Shown one piece after another: positions 34,655-42,899 of a DNA stretch of 64,000 nucleotides (its first letter is position 1; every line of letters starts with the position of its first letter). Origin of the DNA: a bacterium (GTDB lineage: Bacteria; Patescibacteriota; Saccharimonadia; Saccharimonadales; UBA4665); assembly GCA_021833065.1 (NCBI GenBank), contig JAKBGO010000001.1, forward strand, positions 1 to 64,000. Direction: 5' to 3'. The translations under genes and the position numbers were made by a program. The notes below the pieces were generated by a model. The model saw only the letters and a list, made by a program, of their open reading frames with translations. It was not told the origin of the DNA and did not search any database.

Positions 34655-35124
34655 AGATAGTATTTTTCGACTATCAGCTTCTGTGAATCACTAAGCTTTT
34701 TTCCGATGGAAATTGTATCAATCCAATAATCGGTCTCTGGCAGTTGCTTATTTGGAAGGTGGGTAATATGCGGCGAATAGTTAGCGTTGGAGTATTTTAA
34801 ATCCGAAAAACTACACCCCAATTTTCCTATGACTGAAATCAGCGTTAGGTGCAAATCTCTTAATTTTCCAGAGACATCATCTACACGACTAACTAATATA
34901 TTGTTTTTGGGACCAAAGTATGCCTGATCCTTGATGTTGATGGCTATAGACCCTACATTTGAGATGTATTTTTTTACGTTGTTTAGTAGATCGTTTTCTG
35001 CTAAATTTTCTAACAAAAAGTAGGGGGTTAAGGTTATATGAAGCGGCCATTTTTCCAGGATTTTGCCTGGAATATTGTTTTCAATATCATGAAAAATTAT
35101 GTAATCGAATTCCTGGCGCGGCAT
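34651..35124 (-). CDS. 2H phosphoesterase (2'-5' RNA ligase-like)
   Basis: A 157-aa protein with two H-x-T motifs, LHITLTPYF (about residue 29) and PHITHLPN (about residue 123), the catalytic pair of the 2H phosphoesterase superfamily (LigT, CPDase, 2'-5' RNA ligase). The spacing of about 95 residues is typical. The natural substrate could be a 2',3'-cyclic phosphate on RNA or a small cyclic nucleotide. It is monocistronic and overlaps the PAP2 gene tail-to-tail by 4 bp. Confidence 0.8.
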   Translation of the reverse strand: MPRQEFDYIIFHDIENNIPGKILEKWPLHITLTPYFLLENLAENDLLNNVKKYISNVGSIAINIKDQAYFGPKNNILVSRVDDVSGKLRDLHLTLISVIGKLGCSFSDLKYSNANYSPHITHLPNKQLPETDYWIDTISIGKKLSDSQKLIVEKYYL

Positions 35125-35164
35125 AGGCTTAAATTAGATATCAATATGTGGCAAAAATATTAAA

Positions 35165-35241
35165 TGGTACCCCGAGCAGGATTTGAACCTGCGACCTTAG
35201 GCTTAGAAGTCCTCTGCTCTATCCAGCTGAGCTATCGGGGC
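35165..35241 (-). tRNA. tRNA-Arg (UCU) with weakened anticodon stem
   Basis: Acceptor GCCCCGA/TCGGGGT (G1-U72 wobble), D-arm GCTCAGCTGGATAGAGC, loop CTTCTAA with anticodon TCT, T-arm GCAGGTTCAAATCCTGC, discriminator A and CCA. The anticodon stem GAGGA/GCCTA has only three Watson-Crick pairs in the middle, with G-A and A-G at the two ends, which is unusual for this tRNA. Confidence 0.93.
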
Positions 35242-35341
35242 ATTTTTGTAGATTATATCACGAAATCAGGTGTTTTGAGCCATTGTTCTGGAAATCCGGA
35301 CGACTAAACACTATACTGAACTAGGTATATTTAAAATAAAA

Positions 35342-36109
35342 ATGAAAATATTTGTACTATTACTTTCCTTCATCATCATCGTGGCCTTAATGGCTTGGTA
35401 TCTGATTTCTCAGGATAAAGGACCGAAAGAACCTATAAAAGCACTATGGTTGGCATTTGTTTTTGGCATATTCGGCGCCTTGGTGGCCGGTATATTGGAA
35501 AACTACCTAGTGGTGTACAAAAATACTCAACCCGGAGCCCCAGACGTCAAAATGATTGGTAGTTATTTTATGGTTGGTTTAATTGAGGAACTTGTTAAGT
35601 TTCTGCCTTTCGCTCTGTATGTTTATAAAAAAAAGTACTTCAACGAGCATAGCGACGGTGTACTTTACTTCGCCATAGTCGGGCTAGGATTCGGTTTACC
35701 GGAAAATCTTTTATACGTACTTAAATTCGGTAGCTCCACCGGCATAGGCAGGTTATTTTTAACACCATTTTTTCATGCCACAACGGTTGCGTTGGTCGGT
35801 TATTACTTATCCAGAAAAAAACTCTCAGGCGGGTCTTTCAGGCCGGTAGTCTTTTCATTATTGGCAGTTATAGTGCTCCATTCGATATATGATTTCGGTT
35901 TGTCGTCTCAAAATACAATTCTGGCTGTCATCTCGATTCTGATAACGGTTTTCTTAAGCATTAACCTGTTTATTCTTTATCATCGATCAACACAACTTGA
36001 TCAATTACAGGGTATAGCGGAAGTTGGAATTAACAGGTATTGCAGACATTGCGGCAGAAAAAACTTCAACCATCATCTTTATTGCACTTATTGCGGTTAT
36101 CATGCTTAA
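35342..36109 (+). CDS. PrsW-family intramembrane protease with C-terminal zinc ribbon
   Basis: A 255-aa membrane protein with about seven helices. The PrsW motifs are visible: EE-x-x-K in GLIEELVKFLPFALYVY, a later GLGFGLPENLLYVL and HATTVALVGYYL, and HSIYDF. PrsW proteases are glutamic/metalloprotease-type CAAX-like enzymes that cleave anti-sigma factors in Bacillus. The tail adds a short zinc ribbon (CRHCGRKN...CTYCGYHA), probably cytoplasmic. The next gene also starts with such a ribbon, so the two may interact. No anti-sigma partner is recognisable here. Confidence 0.85.
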   Translation: MKIFVLLLSFIIIVALMAWYLISQDKGPKEPIKALWLAFVFGIFGALVAGILENYLVVYKNTQPGAPDVKMIGSYFMVGLIEELVKFLPFALYVYKKKYFNEHSDGVLYFAIVGLGFGLPENLLYVLKFGSSTGIGRLFLTPFFHATTVALVGYYLSRKKLSGGSFRPVVFSLLAVIVLHSIYDFGLSSQNTILAVISILITVFLSINLFILYHRSTQLDQLQGIAEVGINRYCRHCGRKNFNHHLYCTYCGYHA

Positions 36110-36133
36110 ATAAAGTAAACTAAAATAACAAAA

Positions 36134-37012
36134 ATGTATTGTCCAAACTGTAATTCACCAATCGATGAAAGCGAGTTCTTTTGCGGAAATTGTGGCATCA
36201 ACCTTCGACCAAAAAACCCGGAATCTGATCGAATTCTTAGTACCGGTTTTGTTGAAAAAACTCTCCCTCAATATGCTAAGTTAAAGACGGTACCGAAAGT
36301 CAGTTTTTCAACCTACACCAGTTACGTCAGTTTTTTTGCTGGTTTGATTATCGCTCTCTTTGTATCACCACTATTTGGTTTATTAGCTGGTTTTGTTGGT
36401 ATAGTAAGCGCAAGTTTTATCTCTCGAAAGTTTCATCTCGTCCATAAGATTGTCGGATTTGTGTTGGCATCTCTTCTAATTATTTCTTCGATTGCTGATA
36501 TTTCATATAATTATAGCGTCTTAAAAAGAAACCAGTCTGCCAACAAGATTAACTCCAGCAGTCAGTTAATAAGTTCTACTGTTAATACTAACTGCTACAG
36601 TTTTAATTTTTCAGCTAGTCTGCATTTATCCAGCAATAATAGCGGATGTTCAATATTGGCGTATAACGGTTCGACAATAAACAATTCAACGATGTTTTAT
36701 AAAATTCTCTCAGTCGAAAACCATAACATTAATTCCACAAATTTTTCAGGCTTCATCGGGCCGATAATAATACAAGATATTAAACAAAGCATGGTTGGAT
36801 TTAATATTGTTAGTGAAAAAACGACAATGTTTGCCGGAAATTTGGCCTACGCAGTAGTTGCCAACAGTGCTACGACAAACAGTTCAGTCGTTGAAGAAGG
36901 GGTTTATCATCCGTCTTCAAGCGCTAATTTCTTTGACATTATTTATGCAAATGATTATCCTAATGTTGATCTTAGTGCTTTACAGTCGAGTTGGTCATGG
37001 AAAAAATATTAA
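36134..37012 (+). CDS. Zinc-ribbon membrane protein, unknown
   Basis: A 292-aa protein that opens with a zinc ribbon (MYCPNCNS...FCGNCGIN), then two or three membrane helices (about residues 60-80, 83-97 and 106-124), then an exported Ser/Asn-rich domain of about 160 residues with two cysteines. I do not recognise the exported domain. TAAAAT at 36121-36126 lies exactly 7 nt before the ATG, so it is predicted to be leaderless. It lies 24 nt after the PrsW gene and overlaps the next ORF by 16 nt. Confidence 0.65.
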   Translation: MYCPNCNSPIDESEFFCGNCGINLRPKNPESDRILSTGFVEKTLPQYAKLKTVPKVSFSTYTSYVSFFAGLIIALFVSPLFGLLAGFVGIVSASFISRKFHLVHKIVGFVLASLLIISSIADISYNYSVLKRNQSANKINSSSQLISSTVNTNCYSFNFSASLHLSSNNSGCSILAYNGSTINNSTMFYKILSVENHNINSTNFSGFIGPIIIQDIKQSMVGFNIVSEKTTMFAGNLAYAVVANSATTNSSVVEEGVYHPSSSANFFDIIYANDYPNVDLSALQSSWSWKKY

Positions 37013-37278
37013 ACAAGAATACCAGCACACATTTTATACCAATAGTTATCCTGGTTGCAGGCATATCATTATTCGCATATGCCACCAGCTTTATATCTAT
37101 TAACTTGTCTAATTCAAACCCTATTAATCGTATTTTTTTTACGGCAGATTTCAAATTAGCGGCGAATAATAACGGGAGTTATTCAATTGTCTTAAACCAT
37201 CCTGATCGGCCGCTGAATCAATCGAACTATTTATTGCTTGGTCAAAATACTGCTTTGCAGACTTCTTTATTGCGATAA
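36997..37278 (+). CDS. Small single-pass exported protein, unknown
   Basis: A 93-aa protein with a basic N-terminus (MEKILNKNTSTH), one membrane helix (about residues 14-34) and a short polar exported tail. It overlaps the preceding gene by 16 nt in another frame. It begins a new membrane segment rather than continuing the upstream domain, so I treat it as a separate translationally coupled gene, not a frameshift product. The start ATG 36997 replaces TTG 36991 of the track. It ends 3 nt before the convergent tRNA-Gly. Confidence 0.5.
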   Translation: MEKILNKNTSTHFIPIVILVAGISLFAYATSFISINLSNSNPINRIFFTADFKLAANNNGSYSIVLNHPDRPLNQSNYLLLGQNTALQTSLLR

Positions 37279-37281
37279 TAA

Positions 37282-37356
37282 TGGTGCGAGTGGCGGGAGT
37301 CGAACCCGCGTCACCAGTTTGGAAAACTGGGATAATAGCCGTTATACCACACTCGC
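37282..37356 (-). tRNA. tRNA-Gly (UCC), CCA encoded
   Basis: Acceptor GCGAGTG/CACTCGC, short D-arm, anticodon stem CCAGT/ACTGG with loop TTTCCAA (anticodon TCC), T-arm GCGGGTTCGACTCCCGC, discriminator A and CCA. Confidence 0.97.
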
Positions 37357-37380
37357 ATTAACAGGTTTGGATAAATTATA

Positions 37381-38907
37381 TCAAATTTCGTGCAGTATTG
37401 TTATATGAGCACCAAGACTATTCAGTCTCTCTGACAAATCCTCATAACCGCGATTTATTGTATAGACATTTCTAAGAAGGCTAATGCCACTACCAGCCAT
37501 CATGCCGATTAACAGCAGACTTGCCGGTCTCAGAGCCGGCGGGCAGATTACTTCGGCGCTCTGAAATTTAGTCGGGCCAGTGACATAAACACGGTGAGGA
37601 TCAACTAATTCAATTTGGCCGCCTATTTTAGTTAGCTCAGTGTAATAGATTGCTCGATTTTCAAACATCCAATCATGGATCAATGTTCTTCCCGAGACAA
37701 CGCAGGCTATCAGAACAAAGTAAGGGATGTTGTCCGGGTTAATTCCTGGATACAGGTTGGGATGGATTTTTTCCTCCAAAGCCTTGAGGCTACCATTATG
37801 TTGATGAATTGTTAAATCACAGAGGTCAATTATTTCGTTGCTAGCCTTGTAGCTCTCGCTTTTAGTTATTTTTAGTCCCATCTTCTCGAGTTTTAAGAGC
37901 TCAAGCGATATCCATCTATAGGGTACTCTTTTAACAGTGATTTTAGAGTTAGTTACAACAGCCGATGAAATAAAGAACATGGCTTCAATTGGATCCTCAG
38001 TTGGCGCATAAGTTACATTTCTCTTTATTTTGGTGCCAAGGCCTTTTATCTGGAGAAATGGTGTGCCGATTCCGGTTATTTCGACCCCTAGTTTTTTCAG
38101 AAAAAGAGCTAAATCCTGGACCATATAATCGCCACTTGCGCCGTGAACTTTAATAGTAGTATCTGTTCTAGCTGCTGCAAGTAAGACATTGTTGGTGACT
38201 GTATTTCCGGCTTCGTATAGAGTAATTTCGTTTGGTTTCTTTCTTTTGACTGAAATATTGTAATTACCGGTAGCGGCTTTTATGTTGACACCGAATTCCT
38301 CCAAAGCAAACAGGTGAGGGGCGACAGTTCTAGCTCCCAACTTACAACCACCGGAGTAAGGAATTTTAAAATCGCTATATTCGTGCATCAAGGCACCAAT
38401 TAGCATCAAGACTGATCTGGTCTTTTTAGCTGAAGCAACATTAATTGATGACAAATTTAATTTCTCAGGCCTTCTTATTTCCAAATCGTTTTGATTAACC
38501 CATTTTACGCTAACACCGATACTTTCTAGGACCTCGATTATCCGATATACTTCTTCGATTCTTGGGAATGCTTTAAATCTGGTTACGCCATAGTTTAGTA
38601 AACTGGCAGCCAGAAGAGCAACAGCGGCGTTTTTACTACTTTTTAGTTCAATTGAACCCTTAAGACGAGTGTTGCCCTCGATTTTCAAACTAACTTCGTT
38701 AGATGAGTTCAAATTTAGTAGCTGTTTGTTTAAAACGTCGCTTATTCTTCCTAAAGTTTCGATACTTAAATTTTGTTTGCCGCGTTCAATTCTATTGACG
38801 GCTGATTGGGATGTTGATAATTTTTTTGCGAATTCTGATTGAGTTAGGCCTCTTTCTTGCCGAATTTGAGCAATTAATTGACCAATTTTATTGTTAACCG
38901 GGTTCAT
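37381..38907 (-). CDS. murA: HTH-MurA fusion: UDP-GlcNAc 1-carboxyvinyltransferase with N-terminal Cro/C1 domain
   Basis: A 508-aa two-domain protein. Residues about 6-62 are an XRE/Cro-C1 HTH (IAQIRQERGLTQSEFAKKL, STSQSAVNRIERGKQNLS). From residue 72 the sequence is MurA, the first committed enzyme of peptidoglycan synthesis: SKNAAVALLAA (Lys92/Asn93 catalytic pair), the loop GGCKLGARTV with active-site Cys188 and Arg193, LYPGINPDNIPYF with the catalytic Asp, and ENRAIYYTEL. Catalytic residues look intact, so it is probably an active enzyme tethered to a DNA-binding domain. MurA alone is about 420 aa. It could autoregulate or sense UDP-GlcNAc/PEP. Confidence 0.92.
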   Translation of the reverse strand: MNPVNNKIGQLIAQIRQERGLTQSEFAKKLSTSQSAVNRIERGKQNLSIETLGRISDVLNKQLLNLNSSNEVSLKIEGNTRLKGSIELKSSKNAAVALLAASLLNYGVTRFKAFPRIEEVYRIIEVLESIGVSVKWVNQNDLEIRRPEKLNLSSINVASAKKTRSVLMLIGALMHEYSDFKIPYSGGCKLGARTVAPHLFALEEFGVNIKAATGNYNISVKRKKPNEITLYEAGNTVTNNVLLAAARTDTTIKVHGASGDYMVQDLALFLKKLGVEITGIGTPFLQIKGLGTKIKRNVTYAPTEDPIEAMFFISSAVVTNSKITVKRVPYRWISLELLKLEKMGLKITKSESYKASNEIIDLCDLTIHQHNGSLKALEEKIHPNLYPGINPDNIPYFVLIACVVSGRTLIHDWMFENRAIYYTELTKIGGQIELVDPHRVYVTGPTKFQSAEVICPPALRPASLLLIGMMAGSGISLLRNVYTINRGYEDLSERLNSLGAHITILHEI

Positions 38908-38987
38908 ATGATGGATTATTATATCATATCAGGTAAATTATTACAATATAGTATTATTAGACTTTAAATGAGTTAAAATAGTTAATA

Positions 38988-40268
38988 ATGACAGATGAAG
39001 AAATTAAGAAGCTAATCGAACAAGAGTCTAATCGCCAAAGAAATGGTCTCGAACTGATACCGTCGGAAAACTATGTCAGCCGCGGAGTTCTGGAAGCCAT
39101 GGGTAGTGTTTTTACTAATAAATATTCCGAGGGTTACCCTGGTAAAAGATATTATGGCGGTCAAGAGTTTACGGATCAGGTTGAAACTTTGGCTATAGAC
39201 AGAGCTAAGAAACTTTTTAAAGCCGATCATGCCAATGTACAACCCCATTCCGGCGCACCGGCTAATGAAGCCGTCTATAGTGCTTGGCTGGAACCCGGCG
39301 ATACGGTTTTAGCTATGGACTTGAGCCATGGCGGACATCTAACTCACGGTTCACCGGTTACGCGTTCCGCACATTTGTATAACTTTGTTCGCTATAAAAT
39401 GAAAGACATTACAACCGGGGAAATTGACTATGAAGAGATGACGAGACTTGCTCTTACGCACCAACCCAAACTGATTTTAGTCGGGTTTAGTTCTTATCCT
39501 CGTGAAGTAGATTATTTGAAAGTAGCTGAAATTGGTCGACAAACAAACTCGTTGTTAGTTGCCGATATTGCTCATATCGCCGGCTTAATTGCCGCAGGAG
39601 TGTTGAAAAATCCTTTTGATTTTGGCTTTCACGTAATGACCTCTACGACACATAAAACGCTTCGTGGGCCAAGAGGCGGTTTAATCTTATCCAAAGGCCT
39701 TCCGGGAAATAGTCTGAAAGCCAGTGAAAAGACGATTGCTAACATACCGAATTTAATAGACAGGGCGGTTTTTCCCGGCATGCAAGGTGGGCCTCACATG
39801 CACATCATAGCCGCCAAAGCGGTTGCTTTTTTTGAAGCCATGCAACCTGAATTCGTTGATTATGCCAAACAGATAATAAAAAATGCCCAAGCCTTAGCCG
39901 GTGAACTGGCTGAGAGGAATTTCAATCTGATTACCGGCGGTACATCCAATCATCTAATACTTGCCGACGTTAATTCGTCTTTCGGATTAACTGGCGATAT
40001 CGTTGAGAAGACTCTAGATAAGATTGATCTGACTCTCAATAAAAATGTTATACCCGATGACAGCTTGCCTCCATTCAGACCGAGCGGTATCCGGCTGGGT
40101 ACGCCCGCTGTCACTACTAGAGGATTGAAGGAAACCGACATGGCCCGAATTGCTCAGTGGATGAAAGATGCCATTGATAATCATGACAATGATTCTTATT
40201 TGAGCGGACTAAAGAAAGAGGTTAACGATTTTTCAGTTAATTTCAAATTACCTAGCGATTTAGGGTAG
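38988..40268 (+). CDS. glyA: Serine hydroxymethyltransferase
   Basis: GlyA interconverts serine and glycine using PLP and tetrahydrofolate, feeding one-carbon metabolism with FolD (also in this window). The 426-aa protein shows SENYVSRGVLEAMGS, NKYSEGYPGKRYYGG, the PLP-lysine segment STTHKTLRGPRGG and FPGMQGGPHMH. Nothing is missing. TAAAAT at 38974-38979 lies 8 nt before the ATG, consistent with a leaderless mRNA. It overlaps the end of the convergent murB gene by 9 bp. Confidence 0.98.
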   Translation: MTDEEIKKLIEQESNRQRNGLELIPSENYVSRGVLEAMGSVFTNKYSEGYPGKRYYGGQEFTDQVETLAIDRAKKLFKADHANVQPHSGAPANEAVYSAWLEPGDTVLAMDLSHGGHLTHGSPVTRSAHLYNFVRYKMKDITTGEIDYEEMTRLALTHQPKLILVGFSSYPREVDYLKVAEIGRQTNSLLVADIAHIAGLIAAGVLKNPFDFGFHVMTSTTHKTLRGPRGGLILSKGLPGNSLKASEKTIANIPNLIDRAVFPGMQGGPHMHIIAAKAVAFFEAMQPEFVDYAKQIIKNAQALAGELAERNFNLITGGTSNHLILADVNSSFGLTGDIVEKTLDKIDLTLNKNVIPDDSLPPFRPSGIRLGTPAVTTRGLKETDMARIAQWMKDAIDNHDNDSYLSGLKKEVNDFSVNFKLPSDLG

Positions 40269-41297
40269 AATTTGAGGTTCTTGAGTCAATCTAATGCCGG
40301 TTTTTTTATAGACGGTGTCAACAATGAAGTCTCGGAATTTAATCAAATTGGCTGTTGATGTGCCTGATTCGTTAATTATTACCAGAGGCTGTGTTTTCCA
40401 AGTAGCAAACCCGGTATTTTGATCATGGAAATCTTTTAACCCGGAATATTCAATTAACCAGGCGGCGGCAACTTTTACATTTTCAGTGTCTATTTTCCAG
40501 TGAGGGATTGCTTGATTGAGACTTTTTTGCAGACTGAAGAATTGCGAATAACTAATTGTTGGGTTGGTAAAAAAGGAGCCGTTATTCGGTATTACGGCTG
40601 GATCCGGTAGCTTAGAAGACCGAATATCAATAACCGCTCTCCTGATATTTTCGGGTGTTACTTCTGAAATGTTATTTTGGTTTAGGTAATCGGTAACTGC
40701 CGGATAAATTTTAGTTTTATCGGGAGATGATTTACTCAAGTTCAGAGTAATGGCAGAAATTAAATAGGGATTTTTCGGATTAGTTTTAAATATGCTTGAG
40801 CGATAGGCGAGTTGGCAATTTGATACCGGTATAATTTTAAATTTAAAGTCTTGTAGGTCAAACACCTCAACATTTATTAATGTCTGAGAAATCTCCTGTC
40901 CATAGGCGCCGACATTCTGGACTACTGTTGCTCCGGTCGAACCGGGTATTAAACTCAGCGATTCAATTCCCGTTAAATTCATCTGTACAGTTTTTGCCAC
41001 CACGCTGTCCCAGTTTTCACCGGCTCCGACGGTTACAAAAACGTTAGTTTCGTCTTCTTCGAAAGCTCTGAAACCGAGGATTTTATTAATAAGGACAATA
41101 CCAGCGAATCCTTCATCTTTCCAAATAACGTTACTGCCAGCGCCTATCATAATAATAGGTAAATTGTTTTTTTGAGCCAACTGAGCCGATTCTTCAAGAT
41201 CTTGTCTGGAACCTACTTCAATTAAGTAATTGGCGTTACCGCCAAGTCTCATTGTCGAATAATCTTTAAGTGATACGTTTTGTTTTACGTTAACCAT
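40260..41297 (-). CDS. murB: UDP-N-acetylenolpyruvoylglucosamine reductase (MurB)
   Basis: MurB reduces the MurA product to UDP-MurNAc using FAD and NADPH. The 345-aa protein is type I in layout, with STMRLGGNANYLIEV, IGAGSNVIWKDEGFAG (FAD loop), LSLIPGSTGATVVQNVGAYGQEI, PNNGSFFTNP carrying the catalytic Ser, and a C-terminal EPQILP with the second acid. I use ATG 41297, which lies 7 nt after a TATAAT on the minus strand (leaderless), instead of the track's TTG. The other murein gene of this step, murA, is 1.4 kb away and also on the minus strand. Confidence 0.95.
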   Translation of the reverse strand: MVNVKQNVSLKDYSTMRLGGNANYLIEVGSRQDLEESAQLAQKNNLPIIMIGAGSNVIWKDEGFAGIVLINKILGFRAFEEDETNVFVTVGAGENWDSVVAKTVQMNLTGIESLSLIPGSTGATVVQNVGAYGQEISQTLINVEVFDLQDFKFKIIPVSNCQLAYRSSIFKTNPKNPYLISAITLNLSKSSPDKTKIYPAVTDYLNQNNISEVTPENIRRAVIDIRSSKLPDPAVIPNNGSFFTNPTISYSQFFSLQKSLNQAIPHWKIDTENVKVAAAWLIEYSGLKDFHDQNTGFATWKTQPLVIINESGTSTANLIKFRDFIVDTVYKKTGIRLTQEPQILP

Positions 41298-41362
41298 TAA
41301 CAATATTATATACGAAGAGAGGTATTGTTTACTTGATAGTTGTAATTTGAGATAATTAAGCT

Positions 41363-41938
41363 ATGGCAAAATCAAGTAATGAACAACCATACAGTGAGCT
41401 AGGAAATTTTATAAAGTCACATCGACAGAAAATTAACGAAAGCTTACAGGACGTTTCCAGCGCAATTGAAATCGAGCCAAGTGACTTGGAGAAGATTGAG
41501 CTCGGGCAAGATAGGCCCAGTGAAGATATTCTTATCCTGCTAATAAATCATTTCAACCTGAAAGACAACGAAGCATTGATGTTATGGAAGATGGCAAATT
41601 ATGATGATATTAGTTTATTGGAGAATATGCCCTATACAACCATTCCAAAAAATGATGTGGTTCAGGGGGCTAATATTGTCATGTTGATGCCGGTCGATGC
41701 CCGGGCAATCTATTCCGATAATTTTGAAGTTTTAGTCGGTCAAACCGGCTTGATTTTAAATTTTTCTCAGAACATGCCGAATAATCAGACTATTCCAGTC
41801 AGCAAAGTAGGTGTCAGCGTTGAGCAGGCTACTAATATCCTAAAGGCACTTCAAACCGCACTTTTAAACGTAAAATATAATTCTGAACCTAAAAGGATTA
41901 ATCCTCCCAAGAACCGTAAAGATTCAGACGATAAATAA
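41363..41938 (+). CDS. XRE HTH protein with DUF3467-like C-terminal domain
   Basis: A 191-aa putative regulator. Residues about 12-70 form a Cro/C1-type HTH (FIKSHRQKINESLQDVSSAI, DLEKIELGQDRPSEDIL). Residues about 100-170 (ARAIYSDNFEVLVGQTGLIL, GVSVEQATNILKALQTALL) resemble DUF3467, an uncharacterised small beta-alpha domain, and a basic disordered tail follows. It is divergent from murB, with about 65 bp between them, so regulation of murB or of the next hydrolase gene is possible but unproven. Confidence 0.7.
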   Translation: MAKSSNEQPYSELGNFIKSHRQKINESLQDVSSAIEIEPSDLEKIELGQDRPSEDILILLINHFNLKDNEALMLWKMANYDDISLLENMPYTTIPKNDVVQGANIVMLMPVDARAIYSDNFEVLVGQTGLILNFSQNMPNNQTIPVSKVGVSVEQATNILKALQTALLNVKYNSEPKRINPPKNRKDSDDK

Positions 41939-41944
41939 TTTTAA

Positions 41945-42523
41945 ATGACTGCCCGCACCCACGATGTTGCAGCTATTACGTTTCTGGGACTGGTTTTTGT
42001 CGCATCACCGCTTCAGAAAATCTCGATAACAACATTCTTGCTTTGTGTATTATTTAACCAGATAGGAGGGGTTTTACCTGACATTGATCAACCGACGGCA
42101 CCGCTCTGGAAGAACTTACCGATTTCCCGGCCAATCGGCAGGATAGTGGACAAAACGCTGCTAGGCGGGCATCGTTTTATAACACATTCATTACTGGGTT
42201 TATTTATTTTTAGTTTACTTCTTTCATTGCTTTTCGGGTTGTTTAAGTCTACAAGTATAAATTTTAATCTTGTGCTGGTATCTTTTTTTATCGGGTATTT
42301 ATCGCATCTAGTCATGGATAGCTTCACGAAAGAAGGGGTGCCATGGTTATTACCAATAACAAAAAAGATCGGTTTCCCACCGCTTAAAAAAATGCGCATT
42401 ACAACGGGTTCATGGGTTGAACACTTAGTTGTTCTACCATTGTTAGTTATTTTTAGTCTTTTATTACTGACCAATAACTATAATTTATTACTAAATTTTT
42501 TCAGGAATTACCTGATTAGGTAA
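41945..42523 (+). CDS. YdjM-family membrane-bound metal-dependent hydrolase
   Basis: A 192-aa protein of the YdjM/DUF457 family, with five or so helices. The metal-binding type motifs are near the N-terminus (TARTHDVAAITFLG), in GGVLPDIDQPTAP, GHRFITHSLLGL and GYLSHLVMDSFTKEGVPWL. The conserved His and Asp residues suggest a hydrolase active site facing the membrane. In E. coli YdjM is LexA-controlled; nothing here shows that. It starts 6 nt after the HTH protein gene and is likely co-transcribed. Confidence 0.82.
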   Translation: MTARTHDVAAITFLGLVFVASPLQKISITTFLLCVLFNQIGGVLPDIDQPTAPLWKNLPISRPIGRIVDKTLLGGHRFITHSLLGLFIFSLLLSLLFGLFKSTSINFNLVLVSFFIGYLSHLVMDSFTKEGVPWLLPITKKIGFPPLKKMRITTGSWVEHLVVLPLLVIFSLLLLTNNYNLLLNFFRNYLIR

Positions 42524-42594
42524 AAAGTACTTGTTTTTTTGAAATTTTAGTTTAATACTTATGGATATAAGGATTAAAAAGGGGAAAATAAAAA

Positions 42595-42894
42595 ATGGTA
42601 CATTTATACATCTATAGTTTCTTGGCAGGATTGTTTGCAGCCAATGGTCTGCCAAATTTTGTAGCCGGTATTTTAGGTAAGAAACACTATACACCGTTTG
42701 GTGATTCATCTTCGGCAGCTGTTAACGTAGTTTGGGGATGGGTGAATTTTGTAGTGGCAGCTATGCTTCTTTATTACGCCGGAGTTCATGCTCATCTTCT
42801 CAGGGCTTTTGGCCTTTTTGCACTAGGAGCACTACTTGGTGGCCTGTTGGTAGCTTACATTTCCACTAAAAACACCAAGCCCGCTAAAAAATAG
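42595..42894 (+). CDS. Small three-helix membrane protein, unknown
   Basis: A 99-aa protein with three hydrophobic helices (about residues 4-22, 42-63 and 68-88) and a basic tail. A loop GKKHYTPFGDSSSAAVNVVWG between helices one and two is polar and might be conserved. I cannot assign a family. An AAAAGGGG Shine-Dalgarno-like stretch precedes the ATG, so this gene has a normal leader. It converges with the ROK gene, 5 bp apart. Confidence 0.6.
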   Translation: MVHLYIYSFLAGLFAANGLPNFVAGILGKKHYTPFGDSSSAAVNVVWGWVNFVVAAMLLYYAGVHAHLLRAFGLFALGALLGGLLVAYISTKNTKPAKK

Positions 42895-42899
42895 TTGAA

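Noticed and set aside
36134-37278. The 292-aa and 93-aa ORFs as one gene broken by a frameshift
   Set aside because: The second ORF begins with its own basic start and a new membrane helix instead of extending the exported domain.
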